Shown: piece by piece, positions 1 through 7,300 of the stretch
Layout of the letters: each line of letters starts with the position of its first letter
How positions within the stretch are numbered: position 1 is the first letter of the stretch
NCBI GenBank assembly: GCA_938027385.1
Contig: CALJBF010000340.1
Location: forward strand, 1 to 10,278
DNA: 10,278 nt
Origin: an uncultured Porphyromonadaceae bacterium
GTDB taxonomy: Bacteria > Bacteroidota > Bacteroidia > Bacteroidales > Muribaculaceae
Direction: 5' to 3'
Notes under the pieces: generated by a model
The model's input: only the letters and a program-made list of their open reading frames with translations
Database searches by the model: none
Told to the model about the DNA's origin: nothing
Program-made: the position numbers and the translations under genes

Positions 1-371
1 CCTTCGGCTCGCTTGAGCGTTTCGTGGCTGTTCTGCTTGAGCACACGGCAGGTAAATTCCCCCTGTGGCTCTCGCCCGACCAGGCCATCATCCTCCCAAT
101 CTCGGAGAAATACAACGACTATGCCTACGAAGTGGCACATCAGCTCACCGAGGCCGATGTCCGCGTCACCGTCGATGACCGCAACGAGAAAATCGGCCGC
201 AAGATCCGCGACAATGAGCTGCGCCGCATCCCCTACATGCTCGTCGTAGGCGAAAAAGAGGCTGAAAACGGCGAAGTTTCAGTAAGAAAACAGGGCGAAG
301 GTGATAAAGGTACGATGAAAATCGCTAACTTTGCAGCCGAAGTAAAGCGCCTTGTCGACGAGCTTCAGTAA
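1..371 (+). CDS. thrS: Threonyl-tRNA synthetase, C-terminal part (5' end outside window)
   Basis: This class II synthetase charges tRNA-Thr with threonine in the cytoplasm. Only the last 122 codons are present, open from base 3 to the TAA at 369-371. The fragment opens inside motif 3 (FGSLERF), whose arginine contacts ATP in class II enzymes. It continues through the family hallmark EHTAGKFPLWLSPDQ into the C-terminal anticodon-binding domain. There, VDDRNEKIGRKIRDNEL and RIPYMLVVGEKE are typical ThrRS sequences, followed by a closing helix ending VKRLVDELQ. The internal GTG at 24 is not a start. The gene ends 21 bases before infC, the conserved thrS-infC-rpmI-rplT order also found in E. coli, so the four genes are probably co-transcribed. 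The catalytic core and editing domain lie outside the window. Confidence 0.97.
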   Translation, partial: FGSLERFVAVLLEHTAGKFPLWLSPDQAIILPISEKYNDYAYEVAHQLTEADVRVTVDDRNEKIGRKIRDNELRRIPYMLVVGEKEAENGEVSVRKQGEGDKGTMKIANFAAEVKRLVDELQ

Positions 372-392
372 ACAGACACCTAACCACACTGA

Positions 393-1175
393 ATGGATAA
401 CAAACCCAACCACTCGGGCGCACCGCGCACAGGCAACCACGCCGGCGGTCCCCGCCCGCAGCAGAACCAGGGAGCCGGCCGTCCAGCCACGGGCGGCGCT
501 CCCCGTCAGCAAGGCACGTCGGGCTCACGCCCCGGCGGTTTCTCTGGTCCCCGTCCCGGAGGCTTTTCAGGCCCCCGTCCCGGCGGATTCTCCGGGCCGC
601 GCCCCGGAGGCTTTTCGGGTCCCCGCCCCGGCGGCGGCCGTTTCAACGGCCCGCGTCCGCCGCGCAAGGAGGAACCGTATGCCGTGAACGAACGCATCCG
701 TGCCAAAGAGGTGCGCGTGGTCGGCGACAACGTCGAGAACGGCATCTACACCATTCAGCAGGCCCAGAAAATGGCCGATGAACTCGAGCTCGACCTCGTG
801 GAAATCTCTCCCACCGCCGAGCCCCCTGTCTGCAAGATTCTCGACTACTCGAAATTCCTCTATCAGCAGAAGAAACGCCAGAAAGAGCAGAAGGCTAAGG
901 CCACCAAGGTTGTGGTGAAGGAGATCCGTTTCGGCCCGCAGACCGATGACCATGACTACAACTTCAAGCTCAAGCATGCCCAGAGTTTCCTCCAGGAAGG
1001 CTCGAAGGTAAAGGCTTACGTCTTCTTCAAAGGCCGCTCCATCCTGTTCAAGGAGCAGGGCGAGGTGCTGTTGCTCCGTTTCGCCAATGACCTTGAGGAA
1101 TACGGCAAGGTAGAGCAAATGCCCGTGCTTGAAGGCAAGCGCATGATCCTGATGATCTCGCCCAAAAAGAAATAA
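393..1175 (+). CDS. infC: Translation initiation factor IF-3 with long Gly/Pro/Arg-rich N-terminal extension
   Basis: IF3 binds the 30S subunit, blocks early 50S joining and checks start-codon/initiator-tRNA pairing. The protein has 260 residues against roughly 170-180 for the usual form. The IF3 N-domain starts near residue 96 (YAVNERIRAKEVRVVG) and includes LDLVEISPTAEPPVCKILDY around 133-152. A lysine-rich linker (QQKKRQKEQKAKA, 158-170) leads to the C-domain (VVKEIRFGPQTDDHDYNFKL to the end), which matches Bacteroidetes IF3 closely. Residues 1-95 are low complexity and positively charged, with four perfect RPGGFSGP repeats at 46-77. The ATG at 393 lies 21 bases after thrS with no Shine-Dalgarno, as is normal in this phylum. 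An in-frame GTG at 684 would give an ordinary-length IF3. I prefer 393 because the repeats are identical as protein while their codons differ, which suggests they are translated. Confidence 0.95.
   Translation: MDNKPNHSGAPRTGNHAGGPRPQQNQGAGRPATGGAPRQQGTSGSRPGGFSGPRPGGFSGPRPGGFSGPRPGGFSGPRPGGGRFNGPRPPRKEEPYAVNERIRAKEVRVVGDNVENGIYTIQQAQKMADELELDLVEISPTAEPPVCKILDYSKFLYQQKKRQKEQKAKATKVVVKEIRFGPQTDDHDYNFKLKHAQSFLQEGSKVKAYVFFKGRSILFKEQGEVLLLRFANDLEEYGKVEQMPVLEGKRMILMISPKKK
528..653 (+). repeat. Tandem 24-base coding repeats (RPGGFSGP x4 plus a degenerate fifth) in infC
   Basis: Four consecutive 24-base units at 528-551, 552-575, 576-599 and 600-623 encode the same eight residues, RPGGFSGP. A fifth, altered unit (RPGGGRFNGP) runs to 653. 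The units differ at synonymous positions: the serine codon is TCT, TCA, TCC and TCG in turn, and the Gly and Arg codons also vary. The array is therefore conserved at protein level rather than freshly duplicated. It gives a flexible, basic, phenylalanine-dotted tract upstream of the IF3 fold. Confidence 0.9.
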
Positions 1176-1252
1176 TGGCCGGGTCGTCATAAACAGCAAA
1201 CAAGTTCAACGCCACGATTGGCGATGATAACCATAATAAACAATCAATAAAA

Positions 1253-1450
1253 ATGCCCAAGATTAAAACTAACGCCGGTGCCAAAAAGAGGTTCGCCCTT
1301 ACCGGCTCAGGAAAAATCAAGAGAAAACATGCGTTCAAGAGCCACATTCTGACCAAGAAGACCAAAAAGCAGAAACGCAACCTCACCCACTTCTCTACCG
1401 TCGCCAAGGTTGACGAAGCCAACGTAAAGGCATTACTTGGCCTTAAATAA
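1253..1450 (+). CDS. rpmI: 50S ribosomal protein L35
   Basis: L35 is a small, very basic protein of the large ribosomal subunit. The 65-residue product has the family's usual length and signature: MPKIKTNAGAKKRFALTGSG at the start, KIKRKHAFKSHILTKKTKKQKRNL in the middle (given here in outline: a Lys/Arg run around residues 21-44), and a C-terminal helix ending VKALLGLK. It lies 77 bases after infC. That gap is A-rich just before the ATG (CAATAAAAATG), has no Shine-Dalgarno, and contains a small possible hairpin (CGCCA/TGGCG, 1210-1223). Position and content fit the infC-rpmI-rplT operon. In other bacteria L20 represses this operon at the level of translation or attenuation. Confidence 0.97.
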   Translation: MPKIKTNAGAKKRFALTGSGKIKRKHAFKSHILTKKTKKQKRNLTHFSTVAKVDEANVKALLGLK

Positions 1451-1588
1451 TCACTCCGCGCCTCAGGCGCGCCGACGATTACGCCCAGCGACAAAACGAA
1501 TCATCGTTCAATTAATTCATTAACCGGGTTTCAGCCCAAAGTGTCAGGCCGCAAGGCCGGCCGCTGACTCCCAAAACAACGAACTACA
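1451..1588 (+). promoter_or_regulatory. Structured rpmI-rplT spacer, possible regulatory RNA element
   Basis: This 138-base spacer is long for two ribosomal-protein genes in one operon and contains several potential hairpins. A perfect 6-bp stem, CGCGCC/GGCGCG with a TCA loop, lies at 1457-1471. A weak GGGT/GCCC pairing lies at 1526-1537. At 1547-1558, GGCC/GGCC closes a GCAA loop, a GNRA-type tetraloop, and is bracketed by GTCA (1543-1546) and TGAC (1565-1568) that can also pair. The last element ends 20 bases before the rplT start. L20 controls its operon through RNA structure in E. coli and Bacillus, so a control role is plausible here, but it is inferred. The first hairpin has no U-tract, so it is not an obvious terminator. 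Confidence 0.35.
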
Positions 1589-1939
1589 ATGCCAAGATCA
1601 GTAAACCACGTGGCCTCACGCGCCCGTCGTAAGAAAATCCTGAAACTCACCCGCGGTTACTTCGGTGCCCGTAAAAACGTCTGGACCGTTGCCAAAAACA
1701 CATGGGAAAAAGGTCTGACCTACGCTTACCGCGACCGCAAGAACAAAAAACGCAACTTCCGCGCCCTGTGGATTCAGCGTATCAACGCCGCCGCCCGCAT
1801 GGAGGATCTTTCGTACTCCAAGCTCATGGGCCTCATCCACAAGTCAGGCATCGAGATCAACCGCAAGGTTCTCGCCGACCTCGCCCTCAACAACCCCGCC
1901 GCTTTCAAGGCCGTTGTTGACAAGGTGAAGAACGCCTGA
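1589..1939 (+). CDS. rplT: 50S ribosomal protein L20
   Basis: L20 binds 23S rRNA early in 50S assembly and, in several bacteria, represses its own operon. The 116-residue product has the usual length. It starts MPRSVNHVASRARRKKILK, the basic N-terminal extension that threads into rRNA. This is followed by GYFGARKNVW, the arginine/lysine-rich AYRDRKNKKRNFRALWIQRI (around 46-65), and the globular C-terminal part containing YSKLMGLIHKSGIEINRKVL. The ATG at 1589 follows A-rich sequence (AACTACA) with no Shine-Dalgarno. It is the last gene of the thrS-infC-rpmI-rplT unit, and a hairpin terminator begins 30 bases after its stop. Confidence 0.98.
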   Translation: MPRSVNHVASRARRKKILKLTRGYFGARKNVWTVAKNTWEKGLTYAYRDRKNKKRNFRALWIQRINAAARMEDLSYSKLMGLIHKSGIEINRKVLADLALNNPAAFKAVVDKVKNA

Positions 1940-1968
1940 TTCAGGCACCATACGCCATAACACAAAAT

Positions 1969-2000
1969 GGTGTGCCCCCTCCGCGGGAGCACACCTTTTT
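1969..2000 (+). terminator. Intrinsic terminator after rplT, possibly bidirectional
   Basis: GGTGTGC (1969-1975) pairs perfectly with GCACACC (1989-1995), and an inner TCC/GGA pairing can extend the stem. Five T residues follow at 1996-2000. It sits between the end of rplT and the end of the convergent acyltransferase gene. An A-run at 1964-1967 becomes a T-run on the other strand, so the same hairpin could also stop transcription from the right. Confidence 0.85.
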
Positions 2001-2018
2001 GCCTATCGCCATTTTCGG

Positions 2019-3191
2019 TTATTTCTTTGCAGGGTGGAGGAACCGGGACGAGAGCCACGCCCTGACGGGGAGGTCGTAGACCTTGACGGAGGCGTAGGCG
2101 ATGGCGAGCGAGGCGATGAAGATGCTCACCGCTACCCAGATGTGGATGCTCAGCGGGGCGTCGGCGTGGCGCGCTGCCCACTCCATCTGCACATATATCA
2201 TGGGGTAGTGGGTTATGTAGAGGGGGTATGAGATGAGTCCGAGAAATTTGCAGACAGCAGTTGTGCGCGCCCCTTTCAGCGGACTCCCCGCGCCGGTGGC
2301 CACGATGGCCGGGAAAACCAGCAGTATCACCACGGCGCAGTAAACGCCGTTGAGCCACGCATGCTCCGTGCCCCCGATATGGGGCACCACAAGCACTGCG
2401 GCTACCGCCAGCGAGCACCACAGCATGCCGCCCCGGCGCAGGCAGATGCGGCACCGGCTTAAACGGAACAACAGCAGACCCCCGAAGAACGGGTAAAGCA
2501 GGCGGCACACGCCGATGTAGATCTGCGAGGGTGTGAGGCCGAAACCGCCGATTACGGTATATTGCGCGTATGACCGTGAGGCCAGCAGGCCGGTCACGTC
2601 GAGATCGAGGGCCAGGTCTATCGTCAGCAGTGCCGAGAAAGCCACCAGCACGCCGAGGGCGATCTTGCCGAGGCGCCTTACGAACACCGCATAGAGTATG
2701 TTGGCCACATACTCCCACATCAGTGACCACTGCGCGCCGTTGAGCGAGTTGATCTCCTGCCAGCCGCGTATGTCCATTGAGGGGGGCGTGGGGAACATGA
2801 TGCACCCCAGCACTATTATTATAAGCAGTTTCCACCACGGGGTGTGCATCACCAGCTCGAAATCGGGGGCCGCGCTCATGTAGAACCAGAACGCGCCGAT
2901 CAGCGTGCCAAGTATCACCATCGGCTGCAGGCGTATGAGTCGGCGCTTGAAGAAACCGCCTATGGTCATGCGTCCCCACCGGTCGTCGTAGGCATAGCCG
3001 ATCACGAATCCCGAAAGCACGAAGAAGAAATCTACCGCCAGATAACCGTGATTGAGAATCTGGTCAGCCGGCCCTGCGGAATATGTCTCGAAAAGATGGA
3101 AGGCCACCACTATCATGGCGGCCACGCCGCGCAGTCCGTCGAGAATCTCGAACCGCGGCTTTGATGCCAAAGGAAGTGTCTGTGATGTCAT
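2019..3191 (-). CDS. Membrane acyltransferase of the OafA/acyltransferase-3 family
   Basis: Members of this family are multi-pass inner-membrane proteins that transfer acyl groups, often acetyl, to cell-surface or exported sugars. The acceptor cannot be read from the sequence. From the ATG at 3191 the product has 390 residues. The family N-terminal motif is clear (RFEILDGLRGVAAMIVVAFH, residues 13-32), with the conserved histidine at 32. It is followed by GYLAVDFFFVLSGFVIG (49-65), the basic FFKRRLIRLQP (80-90), NGAQWSLMWEYVANILYA (151-168) and GLISYPLYITHYP (318-330). About ten hydrophobic segments are visible. An upstream in-frame start at 3242 would add 17 residues, but it lies upstream of the likely promoter at 3216-3223 and precedes the conserved motif by non-family sequence, so I chose 3191. 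It is transcribed divergently from the AraC-type regulator. Confidence 0.9.
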   Translation of the reverse strand: MTSQTLPLASKPRFEILDGLRGVAAMIVVAFHLFETYSAGPADQILNHGYLAVDFFFVLSGFVIGYAYDDRWGRMTIGGFFKRRLIRLQPMVILGTLIGAFWFYMSAAPDFELVMHTPWWKLLIIIVLGCIMFPTPPSMDIRGWQEINSLNGAQWSLMWEYVANILYAVFVRRLGKIALGVLVAFSALLTIDLALDLDVTGLLASRSYAQYTVIGGFGLTPSQIYIGVCRLLYPFFGGLLLFRLSRCRICLRRGGMLWCSLAVAAVLVVPHIGGTEHAWLNGVYCAVVILLVFPAIVATGAGSPLKGARTTAVCKFLGLISYPLYITHYPMIYVQMEWAARHADAPLSIHIWVAVSIFIASLAIAYASVKVYDLPVRAWLSSRFLHPAKK

Positions 3192-3215
3192 TGTGCAAAA
3201 GTGTTTTTTCGGGTG

Positions 3216-3223
3216 CAAATTTA
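3216..3223 (-). promoter_or_regulatory. Probable -7 element for the acyltransferase gene
   Basis: On the - strand this reads TAAATTTG, matching the Bacteroides -7 consensus TAnnTTTG. Transcription would begin about 15-20 bases before the ATG at 3191. A -33 TTG is present on this strand at 3240-3242, but the spacer is 16 bases rather than the usual 19 or so, so the upstream element is uncertain. Confidence 0.5.
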
Positions 3224-3249
3224 CGATACGGCGCTTTAACAATGTTTAC

Positions 3250-3279
3250 TTATAGTGTGAAATATTTGAACTATATTTG
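3250..3279 (+). promoter_or_regulatory. Probable promoter of the AraC-type regulator
   Basis: TATATTTG (3272-3279) matches the Bacteroides -7 consensus TAnnTTTG exactly. Nineteen bases upstream is TTA (3250-3252), a one-base variant of the -33 TTG. Transcription would begin near 3285, leaving a leader of only about 15 bases before the ATG at 3300. The 16 bases starting at 3272 recur exactly at 4201, in the promoter of the secreted-protein gene. Confidence 0.6.
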
Positions 3280-3299
3280 CAAAAATATCAGACCGACTC

Positions 3300-4124
3300 A
3301 TGAGACATGTGGCATTTGACTATGACGACGTGTGCGTGCCCCCGATGCGCCAGATCGGCAAGCATTCGCACCGGTGCTGGGAGCTTTCGCTCGTGACCTG
3401 CGGCGCCGGACGGCGCACAGTAGGGGATACCACCGAACCTTTCGCCGAGGGCGAGATCGTGCTTGTGCCCCCCGGGATGACGCATCAGTGGCTGTTTGAC
3501 CCGGGAGTGACCGATGCCGGCGGCAATATCTCTAACATATCGGTATTCTTTGACTCTGCGGTGCCCGACGGACTCGGTGCGCTGTTGCCTGAGATGGAGG
3601 CAGCTGCCGCAGCGCTCGGCTCGCTGACCGATGCCATAATCTATGCCGGGGGCACTTGCGCCCGGCTCAGGGAACTGCTGCATGCAATGCGCGGCCTGAC
3701 GCCGCGGGCGCGTCTGCCGCTGATGCTCGACCTTCTGATGACACTGGCCGATACCGCGGGATGCCGCGCCGTAGGTCATGACCGGCATCTGACCAACGCC
3801 GAACGGCGATTCGAAAAGGTGAGGGTGTACTGTGCGTGCAATTATGCACGCACAGTGTCGCTCGGCGAGATGGCCGCCCACCTAGGTATGAATAAGTCGG
3901 CGTTCTGCGCCTTCATGCGTCGCCACGCCGGCACCACGTGGTCAGACTATCTGAATTCCGTCAGGCTTGACCGCGCCGCCGAACGTCTGACCGCCACCCG
4001 CGACCGCATCTCGGCCATCGCCTACGACACCGGTTTCTCAAACGTGACCTACTTCAACCGCCTGTTCCGTGCCGCGTACGGCTGTTCGCCCTCTGAATAC
4101 AGAAAACGCACTTTTGCCTGCTAA
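3300..4124 (+). CDS. AraC/XylS-family transcriptional regulator with cupin-type sensor domain
   Basis: This is a DNA-binding regulator, probably ligand-responsive, of 274 residues. Residues 1-90 look like the AraC cupin: a histidine-bearing first motif (KHSHRCWEL, 21-29) and a second motif, GEIVLVPPGMTHQW (51-64). Residues 100-165 form a mostly helical linker. The C-terminal double helix-turn-helix occupies about 172-270: VSLGEMAAHLGMNKSAFCAF for the first HTH, then YLNSVRLDRAAERL, and ISAIAYDTGFSNVTYFNRLF for the second HTH. It ends with the family tail SPSEYRKR. The protein has ten cysteines, including CAC at 178-180. It is divergent from the acyltransferase and precedes the secreted-protein gene by 266 bases, so either could be a target. 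The ligand and target are unknown. No clear terminator follows it. Confidence 0.92.
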   Translation: MRHVAFDYDDVCVPPMRQIGKHSHRCWELSLVTCGAGRRTVGDTTEPFAEGEIVLVPPGMTHQWLFDPGVTDAGGNISNISVFFDSAVPDGLGALLPEMEAAAAALGSLTDAIIYAGGTCARLRELLHAMRGLTPRARLPLMLDLLMTLADTAGCRAVGHDRHLTNAERRFEKVRVYCACNYARTVSLGEMAAHLGMNKSAFCAFMRRHAGTTWSDYLNSVRLDRAAERLTATRDRISAIAYDTGFSNVTYFNRLFRAAYGCSPSEYRKRTFAC

Positions 4125-4178
4125 AATTTGTTATTGCGACCATTTGTATGTATGTTGCTTGATTTTTGAGAAAAGTGC

Positions 4179-4208
4179 TTGCTATAAATGAAATTGTGTG
4201 TATATTTG
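4179..4208 (+). promoter_or_regulatory. Bacteroides-type promoter for the large secreted protein
   Basis: TTG at 4179-4181 is separated by exactly 19 bases from TATATTTG at 4201-4208, an excellent fit to the Bacteroides sigma factor consensus (TTG, N19, TAnnTTTG). Transcription should begin near 4215, leaving an untranslated leader of about 175 bases before the ATG at 4391. Confidence 0.8.
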
Positions 4209-4294
4209 CAAAAATAAGTTGAGCCCCATCCAGTCAACACGTATACCTGAAATAACCAAACGAATAACTCTTATCACCTTATAATTCAATCACA

Positions 4295-4357
4295 ATGCAC
4301 AGCTCTCCGTACGGTTGTCGGCTCACACACGGCGACGGTACGGGGTCAAGACAATAA
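4295..4357 (+). promoter_or_regulatory. Leader region with 20-codon upstream ORF and internal hairpin
   Basis: The leader of the secreted-protein gene contains an ATG at 4295 that opens a 20-codon frame (peptide begins MHSSPYGCRL) ending at the TAA at 4355-4357, 33 bases before the main start. Within it lies a strong imperfect hairpin. CCGTAC (4307-4312) pairs with GTACGG (4338-4343). After a three-base bulge, TGTCG (4316-4320) pairs with CGACG (4333-4337) with one G-U pair, enclosing a 12-base loop. The hairpin is directly visible. Whether the frame is translated, and whether the two act together to regulate expression, is inference. No U-tract follows the hairpin, so simple termination is not indicated. 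Confidence 0.4.
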
Positions 4358-4390
4358 CCAAACCAGTATTACAATCAAAATCAATCAGAA

Positions 4391-7300
4391 ATGAGAAAAC
4401 CGTCACTACTTTTGCTGTGTGCGATGATTTCTGTCTCGTCAGCGTTTGCCCGGGAACCTCAGATGTCGCCGCAGAGAGCGCACACGGCTGTTGCCGCTCA
4501 GGTCCGGACAGCCACCGCCGATGCGGGCGGCCGTCAGGGCATCGACCAGTCGCTCACATTACCGTCGCGCCCCGCTAAAGGCGCACTGCCGGTCATCCGG
4601 GCAGGCAAACGTTCGCTTGCAAAGAAACTGTCGGCTCCGGCCGGGCTGCCGCGCATGATAGGCACCGTTATTGCCGGCGACAACTGGACCGAATCGTACA
4701 CCCCCTATGGCCTCTATGACCTGCCGGTCATAGCCGGCTCGCAGTTCACCAAACTCCAGGATGTGGGTGGCCGTTCGGCCGGCCATCTCTATGACGGTGT
4801 CTACTACAACTGCAAGATATATGTCATGGCTGCCAAGTTCGGCGCCGACTGGAGCGGATATGATATCGTAACTGGCGAGCGGGTCTTCTACCGCGAGACA
4901 TACGACTGTCATTACATGTCGGTATCGACGTCGGTCGATCCCACCACCGACATCGTCTACGGCCTCAATTACACCACCAACGGGCAGGCTCTGCAGATCG
5001 TCACCATCGACTATGTGGAGGATGACGGCTATGGCTACAACCGTGTCGACATTCATCCGGTAGCCCAGCTCGAAGGCCGCTGGGCGGCGATTGCCTTTGA
5101 CGGCACGGGCCAGCTTTGGGGAATAAGTTTCACCGGCCATCAGGAGGGGAGCAGTTTCACCGTTACCGACAGCTATCTGCACAAAATCGATAAGGCTACC
5201 GGCGCCACCACCCAGGTCGGCGCCACGGGACTCAGCCCGCAGTATGCCTCTGACATGGATTTTGATGTCAAGACAAACCGTCTCTACTGGACTATCGAGG
5301 ATCTCGACGACAACGGCTATCTGGCCGAGGTGAACACCACGACCGGCGCGGCCACGAAGATACTCGATTTCGCGCATAACGAGGAGGTTGTGGGTCTGGT
5401 GGTCCTTCCGGTGCCCGATCCCGGCACGCCCGACAGAGTCACCGATGTCTCGGCTACCTTTGAGGGTGGCAGCCTGACCGGCACAGTCAATTTCCGTACC
5501 CCGGCCAACTATACCGACGGTAACCCCGGCACAGGTCAGCTGAGCTATACCGTGCTCGGCAACGGCGCCGTAGTAGGGCAGGGAACCTGCGGCTACGGCC
5601 AGATGGTGAATGCTCCGGTGACTGTCGACAACGGCGGCCTCTATACCTTCTCGGTAACCGTAACCTCGGGCGAGAAGTCGAGCAAGGCCGTGAAGACCGA
5701 GCTGTTCGTCGGTTTCGGCACACCAAAGGCCACCGAGGCCACGGCATCGTGGGCCGACGGTCTGATGACCGTGTCGTGGACGCGACCTACCGAGACTGTC
5801 GACGGCGGATATCTCAGTCCTACCGACCCGTTCGAGTATGTGGTTACCGACTATGACACCGGTGCCGTGCAGGTGCGCGTCACCGATGCAACATCGTGCT
5901 CGTTCGCCGTGCCTGAGCCGGCTCAGCGCACGCCGTACCGTTACAAGGTCACGGGAACCTCGAACGGCAAGAGTTTCACCAGCGCCACCAACGTGGCATA
6001 CGCCGGTTCGGAGTCGGCACCCTATCTGAACGACTTCAACAATGACGCGGCGCTTGACGGTTATACGGTCATCGACGCTAACGACGACGGCAAGGTGTGG
6101 ACATGCGACGGCTCGACCGTGAAGATTGTCTATAATACCTACAAGGCCATGGACGACTGGCTCATCACCGTGCCTCTGAAACTCGAAGGTGGGCGGCAGT
6201 ATCCCTTCAGCATCGACGCCCGATGTATGAACGTGCAGTATTCCGAGAAACTCGAGGTAAAGGCCGGAATGGCTCCCACAGTCGAGGCCATGACGATAGA
6301 GGTCATTCCCGAGACGCTGATCGACATGAATTCCATGCAGACATTCTCGGGTATAATCAACACTACAGCAACCGGTCTTTACTACATAGGCGTGCACGGT
6401 ATGTCGCCCAAAGACCGCCACACACTCATCATCGACAACCTCAAAGTCGATGCTCCCCTGCCAGTTGCCGTGCCGTCGCAGGTGCAGGATCTTGAACTGG
6501 TCACCGACCCTACCGGCGCCCTCAAGGCCAGCGTGAACTTCACCACGCCCGACAAGGATTCGGCCGGCAACTCCATCACCTCAATCGCCAAGATTGACAT
6601 CCAGCTTGGCGACAGGCTTGTAAAGAGTATTCCCAGTCCCGCAGTCGCCACCCGCATGAGCGAGGAGGTCACTGTCGAGGCGATGGGCGAGTACACAGTC
6701 ACTGTCACATCCTATAACGATGAAGGCGAGGGTTCTCCCGCCTCGGTCACCGGCTACATCGGTCTTGATGTACCTGCAGCTCCCGCTGCCATGACGGCTG
6801 TCGAGACTGCTCCCGGCAAGGTTGCCCTCTCGTGGGAGGCAGTCACGGCTGATATCCACGGCACGCCGTTGCCCGCATCGTCAATAGTCTATGACGTTTA
6901 TCAGTACAACGGCGGTGTCGACGACATCTGTATCGCCACCGACGTCACAGGTACTGCTGTCAGCGAGTTCGACATGAACATGGTCCAGGGGCAGCAGACG
7001 TTCGCGCAGTTCGCCGTCTACGCCCGTACGCAGCAGGGCTATGGCGAGGGGCGCCTCTCGCCCATGATTCCCGTGGGCTATGCCTCGCAGGGCTTTGTCG
7101 AGTCGTTTGCCGGTGGGCGGAACTCGAATCCGATGATGGTATCGGGCATCAGCGGCGCCGTGAACTGGATGATCATGATCGATGCCAACGGTATCACCTG
7201 CCAGGACGGCGACAACGGCCTGATCAGCATGATCGGCGAGTTCACCACCGACACCGGCGCGCTGTATACCGGCAAGGTCAGCCTGGCGCATCTCACCGAT

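Noticed and set aside
528..653. The tandem array in infC as a CRISPR or other non-coding repeat
   Set aside because: The units are contiguous without spacers, stay in frame, and keep the protein identical while the codons vary, so they are coding repeats.
567..1199. A 210-codon open frame on the - strand opposite infC
   Set aside because: infC on the + strand is unmistakable. The antisense frame is rich in Leu, Glu and Gly only because it mirrors Lys- and Glu-rich IF3 codons.
1774..2979. A 401-codon - strand frame overlapping the acyltransferase and rplT
   Set aside because: It lies in another frame over two well-identified genes and crosses the rplT terminator. Its translation is His/Arg/Pro-rich with no family resemblance.
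3192..3242. An upstream start at 3242 for the acyltransferase
   Set aside because: It would place the start upstream of the -7 element at 3216-3223. The added 17 residues are not part of the family pattern. The ATG at 3191 is preferred.
3277..3284. The palindrome TTTGCAAA, giving a TAnnTTTG-like match (TATTTTTG, 3287-3280) on the - strand as well
   Set aside because: No TTG is present at the required spacing on the - strand, so a second leftward promoter is not supported. The match follows from the symmetry of the motif.
4559..6421. A 620-codon open frame on the - strand opposite the large secreted protein
   Set aside because: It is antisense to a gene with a clear signal peptide, recognisable domains, promoter and terminator. 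Its translation is low in coherent hydrophobic pattern and rich in His/Gly/Arg, as expected for the shadow of a high-GC gene.
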